A stretch of DNA of 13,162 nucleotides. Source: Desulfacyla sp964522045 (lineage in GTDB: Bacteria; Desulfobacterota; DSM-4660; Desulfatiglandales; Desulfatiglandaceae). This document shows positions 6,603-13,162 of this stretch, piece by piece (the first letter of the stretch is position 1; every line of letters begins with the position of its first letter). The notes under the pieces were generated by a model, which saw nothing but the letters and a program-made list of their open reading frames with translations, was not told the origin of the DNA and made no database searches. A program made the translations under genes and the position numbers. The DNA is taken from NCBI GenBank assembly GCA_964522045.1, contig CAZFSF010000080.1, positions 1 to 13,162 of the forward strand, read 5' to 3'.

Positions 6603-8244
6603 TGGCCACTAACCTCTCCAGACCTAAATAGGGATCCCCCACGGCCTTCAGTTTCTGATACCATACATCCCACTCTTCCTCTTTCACCCGGGTGAAGATA
6701 GCGCCCTGTTTGGGCCGACCGATAAGGCCCACCCAGATCATTGAGGTCTCCCCTGAAGCCATTCTCAGCTCCTGGATAAAAAGCAGGTTTTCCCTGATGG
6801 GCGGTTGCCATCCTTCCTGGAGGATTAAAAAATTCGTGGCAGCATCCTCCCTCTTTATAGTGGAAAGCTCATCGAGGACCCGCTTATCCCCTTCCTCATC
6901 TACGCCGAACCTGAGCCTCCGTTGGATTGGATATCCAAAGGTCTTGAAAATAACACTTTCAAGCTCATCATCCGTGCATGCCTCAAAGATATCATCGGGA
7001 ATAAGCGCGATCATGCTTTTTCCCGTTAAAACGTCCCGAGGATCTGATGCCTTTGCCTCGGGGGCTTTTGTGTCACCGTTGCGAAGGTCCTCCGGACTTA
7101 CGGAACGACCTCCTGTGCTGACCAGAGGTGTCAGCATCCTATTCAGAAGCCTCTCACAGGCCCTGTGGCCGAAGTCAATCCTTAAAAGCGCCCTTTTTTG
7201 AACCATGATCCCCATAACAAGAAGTATCAACCTTGGCAGCAGACTGTAGGTCAGGACAACGAAACATAGAAAGGGCCACCAGGAGACCAGATCCTTGGTC
7301 GCAAGGTGGTAAATACCGTCTTTCAAGACCATATGGCTTCCTTCGACCTGGTAGAAAGTCGGGTGGGCAAAATCAGCCGGCACTAACCAAGACCAGGGAA
7401 GAGCGATGGCCTGGACCAGTTTAAATACCGCCTGAGCGCTGAATTGCACTGTCGATTGCCATCCAAAGGCCACATCCGATCCTAACACCTTCATAAGGGT
7501 GGCCCCGAGCACGCCTAAATTAAACCCGACTCCGAAGATCTGGGCCAAAATGAACACAGGCCAGTAAAACAGTGATCCGTAAATCTGTCTCTTTCCCCTG
7601 ACCAGACCCATAACCGCCTCAAGGCTGCCCCGCTTCGATCCTGTAAGGGTTTTTAGGGCACGATGTTTGATCTTCATAATCAGGCTAACCATAAGCCCGC
7701 TGATCAGGGTGTAGATTATTGATGAGCGAAAGGGAGCACGTCTAACCCTGCGGGCAACAGAGATCCCCATAAGGAGCAGAAGCGCGAGGCATTGTGTGAG
7801 AACAAAGAGTGCAAGATAAGATGAAATGTTCAGAGGCTCGGTTCCCCGGTAGTTCAAGAACGAAAAGGCCAGGCTTGATCCTGACAAAAGACCCACGATC
7901 AGGAAACCATATCTTAAAAGACGGTATCCCTCATCAAAGGCCTCTCCCGGCAACACCCCCATCGTTTCAGTATCCGATTTTTCCATTTTTTTTCTTTGTT
8001 CTAACCACGCCCGGATAGCGCTTCGAGGAGTTGAAGCATCTTCTTTTTCGAGAGGCATAATTTTGTTCAGATAGATATACCGATCCCGTCTCAACACGGA
8101 TTTCTGCGCGGATTCATCCTCCTTGCCTTCATCACGCTGAAGGAAGTATTCCAGGTCAATGAGATCTTTGATGCGCCAGATAGATTTTTTCATAAGTCGA
8201 TATTTTGGTGAAAGGTTACACTTAAAGCACGTGCACCTGAACAT
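6592..8244 (-). CDS. DUF2868 polytopic membrane protein
   Basis: The product (550 residues from 8244) begins with a cytoplasmic segment containing IKDLIDLEYFL, then has hydrophobic helices at about 112-130, 141-163, 174-190, 227-253 and 321-347, and ends in a roughly 200-residue soluble domain. Arrangement and the adjacent DUF3482 GTPase match DUF2868 proteins, whose function is unknown. Two starts are possible. ATG 8244 overlaps the upstream ATPase gene by 23 nt and has GGAG six nt upstream, but adds a 17-residue Cys-rich extension that is probably not conserved. ATG 8193 (MKKSIWRIKD) fits the likely start of homology, lies 28 nt after the ATPase stop, and has no clear Shine-Dalgarno. Either way, translation is likely coupled to the ATPase gene. 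The protein may anchor the GTPase, and perhaps the nuclease complex, at the inner membrane (inference). Confidence 0.82.
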   Translation of the reverse strand: MFRCTCFKCNLSPKYRLMKKSIWRIKDLIDLEYFLQRDEGKEDESAQKSVLRRDRYIYLNKIMPLEKEDASTPRSAIRAWLEQRKKMEKSDTETMGVLPGEAFDEGYRLLRYGFLIVGLLSGSSLAFSFLNYRGTEPLNISSYLALFVLTQCLALLLLMGISVARRVRRAPFRSSIIYTLISGLMVSLIMKIKHRALKTLTGSKRGSLEAVMGLVRGKRQIYGSLFYWPVFILAQIFGVGFNLGVLGATLMKVLGSDVAFGWQSTVQFSAQAVFKLVQAIALPWSWLVPADFAHPTFYQVEGSHMVLKDGIYHLATKDLVSWWPFLCFVVLTYSLLPRLILLVMGIMVQKRALLRIDFGHRACERLLNRMLTPLVSTGGRSVSPEDLRNGDTKAPEAKASDPRDVLTGKSMIALIPDDIFEACTDDELESVIFKTFGYPIQRRLRFGVDEEGDKRVLDELSTIKREDAATNFLILQEGWQPPIRENLLFIQELRMASGETSMIWVGLIGRPKQGAIFTRVKEEEWDVWYQKLKAVGDPYLGLERLVANGE

Positions 8245-11200
8245 ACCCTTCTCCGCCCATTTTCTCTGCCTCTTCTCTAATCCTGCTATGATGAGTAAAA
8301 AGGATTACCTGGGTCTTGGCGGCAAGATCTGCCAGGGCCTTCAGGGTGGCCTTGGAACGGTCGTCATCAAAATTAATGAGAATATCGTCAACAATGAAGG
8401 GCATCGGCTCGCTTCGCTCTAAGCGCCTCTCCAATGAAGCTAACCGCAGGGCAAGATAAAGCTGGTCCCTTGTCCCGGAACTCATCCCCTCCACTCTGAC
8501 CATGGAATTATCGGGACGCAGGCCCACGAGCACCGGTCTGCCGTGGTCGTCCTCATCAGTCCGCAGAGACTCAAAAGAACTTAAGGTCAACTGCTGGAAA
8601 TATTTAGAGGCAATTCTCAGCACCGGGTCCTGGTTCTCGGCCCTAAAGCGTTCGATCTCCTGGTTCAATATTTTCGAGGCCACTTTAAGCCGTATGAAGT
8701 GATCTGACAAGCGGCGTATCTTAGCCAAGACCTGTTGGGCCGCCTCCGCCGCATCGGCGGCCTTTGCGCTGCCGTCCATCTGCTGGAGATCTTTCTTCTT
8801 TTCCCCCATATACTCTGAGAGACGCTTGATTTCCAGATCCAGACCCTGTTCAATTTCCCTTGTGAGTGATTCGATTTTCCCAGGCAATTCGTCTGGGTTT
8901 ACGCCCTCTGCCTCTGCCTCAAGCTCGTCGATCCGGAACCCTTCGGCACTTTTCAGCAAGAGAGCCTCAGTTTCAGAGAGCTGGGTTTTGATATCCTGGT
9001 ATTCCTTGGCAGCGAGCTCAGCCGCCTCAAGATCCTCATCTTTTCCGCACCCCGCAATACGCCTGAGTCCGGCGATCTGCTCCTCTGTCGCCTTTATGGC
9101 CGTAGATGCCCCGATTATTTCATCTTCAGACTCTTGAATCTCCCTTGTGTATTTGTCGAGAAGGGTCTTGTTCTCTAATGTTTGCTTCAGGAGGGCCTGA
9201 AGCTGCATCACGGCCTGCTCCGGCGGCTGGGTTTTCAGTTCAGGAGCAGTATCTTCAAGGAGTAACTCAACCGATTTGGCGAGATTTTCTGCGTCCCGGT
9301 CAATCCCCTCTATCCGTTTTTTTAAATCGTCTGCCTCTTTCAGTTTGGTGAAACATCTCTGGAGGGCGTCGAGGATATCATTGGCCTCTTCGGGCAGGAT
9401 TTCCCTGCTGCTCCCCGGCATGGCGGCAGACCCCTTCCACCTCTCCTGCCACTCCCCTAATCTCTCCTCTGCCGCCTGCTGATCGTTGCGGGCCTCTTCA
9501 AGCCCGCGAAGGAGTTCCTCCTTTTTCTCTATGAGCGTCTCCCTCTTCCCCTTCACTTTCCTGAGATCGTCCAAGATCGTTTCACAGGAAATGAGGACAG
9601 GGTCAAGAGAATTTCCCTTGAACCCCCGGACCTCCCCAAGATCTTTTATCTCCTCCAACATCCCGCTCCGCAGTTTTTCCCTTTCCACGCTCTTCAGAGA
9701 GATCTCCTTTTCTACTCTTTCAATCTCTTCGGCCTTAAAACGAATTTTTTCGAACCCGTTCAACCAGTCCAACATCTCCTTGGGGGGGAGCGGCTGAATG
9801 GCGGAGGCCTGCCAGGCCTCTTGCCAGGCCTTGGAGACAGCCTCAAAACCGATGTCTAATTGTTTCTCCTTCTCGCCCAAATCTTCGATAGATTCCTCAA
9901 GGGTATGGCGGTCCGCCTTTAATGCTGCAAACTTGTGGACCCGATCCGCTTCCCTGCGCAGCCTGTCCGCAATCCTGTCCGCCTGTTCCACCTGTTTTTC
10001 ATATGCATCGGACAGAGGGAGTTCCCTGTCATACGACCTGCTCTCAGCGCTCACATCTTCTCCATTCAGCCACTGACGCCGGATCAGTTGCCATCCCCCC
10101 TCCCTTGTTTCCCTTACCTTTGCCAAATCCTCTTCTGTAGGCACCTCACCCGAATATTCAATTTCCCTGACCTCCGCGGCTACCCGAGCCAGATCATCCC
10201 GTCCCATTTTCTGATCTTTCAGAATCTCGCCCTTTCTATCTTCATATTCTCTGAAATCCCTGTCAAACCGGATTATGGTTTCGCGCAAGGGGATGGGCAG
10301 ACTCCCGATCCGGGCAAGCTCCCCGCTCCAGAGCCCTAACCGGCCAAGCTCTTCCAAACAACTCCTTTTGAGCTCTTCAAGACTGTTTTTCTTCTCGGCT
10401 ATCATGGTGTCAATATCACCCGATTTCCTGGCTAACTTCACAGCCCGATCCAGGTTCATCACATCCTTGACAGGGGGAAGCTGAACCAATGCCTTATCGG
10501 TCTTTTCCAGATTCTGATTGATTTCCCGGCGTTGTTTCCGGACCTGTATCATGCCCTGCTCAACGGCCTCGTGGTTTGCGGCTAATCGTTGAATTACTTT
10601 TCTCCTGCCCATAACAGGTCGGAGAGATTCCACACTTTCTAAGGTCAGATCAGTGGAGACCTGCTTCAAAAGAGTTGCTGCTTCAGTCCGACAGCCTATG
10701 CGCATCCCTTCGAGCCTGGGGCGGTCCTCCATCGCCTTCCTATAGCTGCCTAACCTTTGGTGCAGGTCTTCTATCAATTCGCTGTTGTCCAAAATCGACT
10801 GCTGAAAAAAAATGGCTTTTTGTTTTCCCCTAAGTGCTTCAAGACGATTAGCCGCAATAGCCTGTTTCTGCCCGACAGCGTAAAGCGCCTTCTCCGCAGC
10901 GCGCCTGCGAACAGCAAAATCGTCAGGCAAGAGGACCGTTTCCCCAAGGAGTGCAAGCCGGGCCATCAAATCGCGGCGCAAGGCCAACTGGGGCAGGGCC
11001 TGTTTCAGCCGCTCAAGCTGACGCCTCTGCGTATCCTTTTCCTTTTTTTCCCGCTCAGTGGCGACTAATTCCCCCTCCGTCCTCTTCAGGGCTTCCGCCA
11101 CCTCTTTCCATTGCCACCCAGGCAGTATGGCCTCCCTGACCTCCTTTTGTAACTTCTTATATTCAGACAGTGCCCGGTTGATTTCCTGCTTGGAACCGCG

Positions 11201-11725
11201 AGCCTTAAACAGATCACCAGCTTCTGCGTCCAAGGAATCTAAAATCTCCCTGAGGGATGAAATGCCGGCCCCTGCGGAAAAAAGGGCCTGCCCGATCTCG
11301 CCTTTCTGAGCGAGGATGTCTCTGCCTCCCCTGACCAGTATCTCGTGATCGATTCCGTAAAGGGTCTCGAATACCCCCTGCTCTATCCCGTGCAGAAACG
11401 GCCCAAGAACACCGTCATCCAAAGGGTTTTCATCAAGATCAAAGATGTCGGTCTTTCTCCTCTTCCGGCGCAAAAAGGAAATCTCCTTTCCCACCTCGTC
11501 CTGCAGAGAGCCGCCCACAAGGAGCTGGTCGTTGGCGTGCAGAAAATTGTCAGGAGTTCGTTCAGGAAACCCGTAAAGGAGGGCCTTAAGCGCCCTTAGG
11601 GCGCTGCTTTTCCCGGTTTCGTTAGGACCGAAGATAATGTGGAGGGCGGGACGGCCTGAATTGAATTGAAGAGTGCGGTCTGTAAAGGGGCCAAAGGCCT
11701 TCAGGTCGAGCTGTTTGATTTTCAT
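8222..11725 (-). CDS. yhaN: YhaN/SbcC/Rad50-like coiled-coil ATPase
   Basis: The 1167-residue product has the split ABC-ATPase layout of SMC/Rad50 proteins. The N-terminal lobe starts MKIKQLDLKAFGPFTD with Walker A GPNETGKS (33-40). Long Glu/Lys/Arg-rich coiled coils fill about 170-1050. The C-terminal lobe carries signature MSSGTRDQ (1081-1088), Walker B FIVDDI (1110-1115) and the FTHH switch (1143-1146). The start, and the partner gene upstream, resemble the YhaN-YhaO pair of Bacillus subtilis more than SbcC-SbcD. No CxxC zinc-hook motif is visible; the few cysteines are isolated. It should bind DNA and use ATP to control access of the partner nuclease to DNA ends. Its ATG overlaps the nuclease stop as ATGA, typical of coupled subunits. 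The name is by family resemblance, not proven orthology. Confidence 0.9.
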   Translation of the reverse strand: MKIKQLDLKAFGPFTDRTLQFNSGRPALHIIFGPNETGKSSALRALKALLYGFPERTPDNFLHANDQLLVGGSLQDEVGKEISFLRRKRRKTDIFDLDENPLDDGVLGPFLHGIEQGVFETLYGIDHEILVRGGRDILAQKGEIGQALFSAGAGISSLREILDSLDAEAGDLFKARGSKQEINRALSEYKKLQKEVREAILPGWQWKEVAEALKRTEGELVATEREKKEKDTQRRQLERLKQALPQLALRRDLMARLALLGETVLLPDDFAVRRRAAEKALYAVGQKQAIAANRLEALRGKQKAIFFQQSILDNSELIEDLHQRLGSYRKAMEDRPRLEGMRIGCRTEAATLLKQVSTDLTLESVESLRPVMGRRKVIQRLAANHEAVEQGMIQVRKQRREINQNLEKTDKALVQLPPVKDVMNLDRAVKLARKSGDIDTMIAEKKNSLEELKRSCLEELGRLGLWSGELARIGSLPIPLRETIIRFDRDFREYEDRKGEILKDQKMGRDDLARVAAEVREIEYSGEVPTEEDLAKVRETREGGWQLIRRQWLNGEDVSAESRSYDRELPLSDAYEKQVEQADRIADRLRREADRVHKFAALKADRHTLEESIEDLGEKEKQLDIGFEAVSKAWQEAWQASAIQPLPPKEMLDWLNGFEKIRFKAEEIERVEKEISLKSVEREKLRSGMLEEIKDLGEVRGFKGNSLDPVLISCETILDDLRKVKGKRETLIEKKEELLRGLEEARNDQQAAEERLGEWQERWKGSAAMPGSSREILPEEANDILDALQRCFTKLKEADDLKKRIEGIDRDAENLAKSVELLLEDTAPELKTQPPEQAVMQLQALLKQTLENKTLLDKYTREIQESEDEIIGASTAIKATEEQIAGLRRIAGCGKDEDLEAAELAAKEYQDIKTQLSETEALLLKSAEGFRIDELEAEAEGVNPDELPGKIESLTREIEQGLDLEIKRLSEYMGEKKKDLQQMDGSAKAADAAEAAQQVLAKIRRLSDHFIRLKVASKILNQEIERFRAENQDPVLRIASKYFQQLTLSSFESLRTDEDDHGRPVLVGLRPDNSMVRVEGMSSGTRDQLYLALRLASLERRLERSEPMPFIVDDILINFDDDRSKATLKALADLAAKTQVILFTHHSRIREEAEKMGGEGYVQVHVL

Positions 11726-12978
11726 CCCTTATCCCCATGGCTAATCAACTTGGCCGTTAGCAGTTCTCTCACATCATCGAGAAAAACCGAAATCTGATCG
11801 GGCGCGGTCGGCAGCAAAGGATCGTCTCCACCGATGAGGTCCGGGGGTAGCTTGCTTTTCAGGGCTGCCACCTCCGGGACCAGGTCCAGTAGCCGTCCTG
11901 CATCGAGCTCGAACCGTTCAACCGCCGTCATCAGGCCTGCCAATGGCGTTTCTTCACCCATGACATCCTTTAGGCTTCCTTTGCGGTCTGTCTTGAAAAG
12001 CACCTTTTCCAACCACATATCACCTAAGCCGGCCGCCGTACTCCGGAACGATTCCCTCAGATGTGCGCTATCTTCGAGAAGCCGGGGATGAACAGGACAC
12101 TCTCCGATCAACACTAATCTCACTGCAAGTATCCGTCCTTCAGCGTGCTCCTGTTCTCTCTCCAAGGCCTGTCGCACATGATCGTGGACCACCTCAATCA
12201 CCTCACAGTCTGAAAGGTCAACCCGGCAGACACTCCAGCGCAGTACGTCTAACTCACGATGCTCAACTCCGATGACCTCTCCGTTCTCCACCGTCACGAG
12301 AGATGCCCCCTTTGCCCCTGTTTCACGGATATGCCGTCCCTGGATGTTGCCCGAAAAAACAATCCACGGATCCATCGAGACCTCTTCCCGTTTGTGGACA
12401 TGACCGAGGGCCCAGTAGTCATAGCCCTTTTGCCTCAGGTCGTCTAAGGTGCAGGGGGCATATGGCTCATGTCCCTCTCTGCCGTTTAAAGCCGTGTGAA
12501 GGATCCCAATGTTGAAATATCCGGGGTTATACTGGGGATATTGCTCCGCCAGGTTCTTTGACATGGCCCTCGACTGGTATCCCTGCCCGTGAATGGCAAC
12601 TCCTATATCCAACAAAATGGTCTGAGGTTGTTTGGTCGATAAAACCTGGACATTATCAGGCAGTTGGAGGGTGCGGGTGATCTGGCTCGCCGCGTCATGG
12701 TTCCCCGAGACCATGAAAACCCGAATATCCTGCCGTCTCAGCCGCCCCATCCTCTCTGCAAAAAAGAGACCGGTATTATAATCCTTCCACTCTCCATCGT
12801 AGAGGTCCCCGGCTAATAGGACAAAGCTGACATCCTCTTCAATCGCAAGCTCCACCAGATTGTCAAAGGCCCTCCGATTTGCCCCCCTGATTTCCTCCAC
12901 AGGGGCATCCTCGTAACTCTCCAACCCTCGCAGGGGGCTGTCTAAATGGATATCCGCCGCATGAATGAATCGAAACAT
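11722..12978 (-). CDS. yhaO: YhaO/SbcD/Mre11-like metallophosphoesterase nuclease
   Basis: The 418-residue product has the calcineurin-like phosphoesterase motifs of Mre11/SbcD nucleases in order: DIH (D9, H11), GDLYD (57-61), GNHD (92-95), H161 in ILH, and GHVH (192-195). These ligate two metal ions, normally manganese. The opening FRFIHAADIHLDSPLRGL and a C-terminal region of about 170 residues that would contact the ATPase match the YhaO family better than classic SbcD. With the overlapping ATPase gene it should form a DNA end-processing complex of nuclease and ATPase subunits in the cytoplasm or at the nucleoid. The ATG at 12978 is preceded by AAAGGA. It is the first gene of the leftward four-gene unit, and the 184 nt upstream contain no promoter that I can define. 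Confidence 0.92.
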   Translation of the reverse strand: MFRFIHAADIHLDSPLRGLESYEDAPVEEIRGANRRAFDNLVELAIEEDVSFVLLAGDLYDGEWKDYNTGLFFAERMGRLRRQDIRVFMVSGNHDAASQITRTLQLPDNVQVLSTKQPQTILLDIGVAIHGQGYQSRAMSKNLAEQYPQYNPGYFNIGILHTALNGREGHEPYAPCTLDDLRQKGYDYWALGHVHKREEVSMDPWIVFSGNIQGRHIRETGAKGASLVTVENGEVIGVEHRELDVLRWSVCRVDLSDCEVIEVVHDHVRQALEREQEHAEGRILAVRLVLIGECPVHPRLLEDSAHLRESFRSTAAGLGDMWLEKVLFKTDRKGSLKDVMGEETPLAGLMTAVERFELDAGRLLDLVPEVAALKSKLPPDLIGGDDPLLPTAPDQISVFLDDVRELLTAKLISHGDKG

Positions 12979-13162
12979 ATCTTCCTTTCTTTACCCTAAC
13001 GTTGTTATTTATTTTGACCGTCCCTCAACCCGAAAAAATAGAACAAGAGTCAAAGGCAGACCCCTTTTTGACAAAGCCTCGATGTTTACAAATTCCGTTA
13101 CGGCAGTAATGACAGCCAGTGATCTGCGCTGATGATCATTATTTTCAAATCATTGTTGGAAA
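12979..13162. other. Upstream region of the nuclease-ATPase operon
   Basis: This stretch has no supported gene. It must hold, or lead to, the promoter of the leftward operon, unless transcription enters from beyond the window. On the minus strand there are several TTGACT/TTGTCA-like hexamers but none has a convincing -10 at the right distance, so I do not name a promoter. A purine-rich AAAGAAAGGAAG directly before 12978 is the ribosome-binding site. Confidence 0.4.

Noticed and set aside
6692..7201. 169-codon rightward frame opposite the DUF2868 gene
   Set aside because: It is antisense to a well-supported coding frame and shows Ser-rich shadow composition without domain features.
8502..11599. 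Many rightward open frames of 60-103 codons, Ser/Pro/Leu-rich, opposite the coiled-coil ATPase
   Set aside because: Their composition is what the complement of Glu/Lys/Leu-rich coiled-coil codons gives, and no conserved motifs or coherent starts were seen.
8222..12978. Classic SbcCD assignment, or a Wadjet-type SMC defence system
   Set aside because: Motifs and the N-terminal sequences of both proteins fit the YhaNO branch better, there is no zinc hook, and no JetA, JetB or JetD-like partner is present.

Overview
The window looks like ordinary bacterial chromosome from a Gram-negative organism, most likely a deltaproteobacterium (Desulfobacterota). Composition appears close to 50% G+C. The class III cyclase / TolB-like / TPR fusion, the DUF1566 protein and the DUF2868-DUF3482 pair fit that group, but the lineage is inference and no rRNA or other marker gene is present. 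I see no tRNA, rRNA, CRISPR array, insertion sequence or phage gene.

Left part (1-3757). A 5'-truncated rightward ORF of unknown function reaches the window edge. It converges on a two-gene leftward unit: an integral-membrane class III nucleotidyl cyclase-like protein with a TolB-like domain and TPRs (TTG start), then, 13 nt later, an exported protein with two tandem DUF1566 domains. A gene-poor stretch of about 400 bp separates the cyclase from the rightward xseA unit. It holds candidate divergent promoters and an inverted repeat near the cyclase promoter.

Middle (3758-5190). A 33-codon leader ORF with a strong Shine-Dalgarno overlaps the TTG start of xseA, the exodeoxyribonuclease VII large subunit. 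No xseB follows. The xseA stop codon overlaps the stop codon of the gene coming from the other side.

Right part (5187-12978). Four leftward genes overlap at every junction: a YhaO/SbcD-like metallophosphoesterase nuclease, a 1167-residue YhaN/SbcC/Rad50-like coiled-coil ATPase, a polytopic DUF2868 membrane protein and an Era-like GTPase with a DUF3482 C-terminus. The overlaps are 4, about 23 and 11 nt. This is the most interesting feature: it suggests co-production of a DNA end-processing complex and a membrane protein-GTPase module of unknown function. A joint role (membrane-tethered DNA processing, repair or defence) is inference from gene order only.
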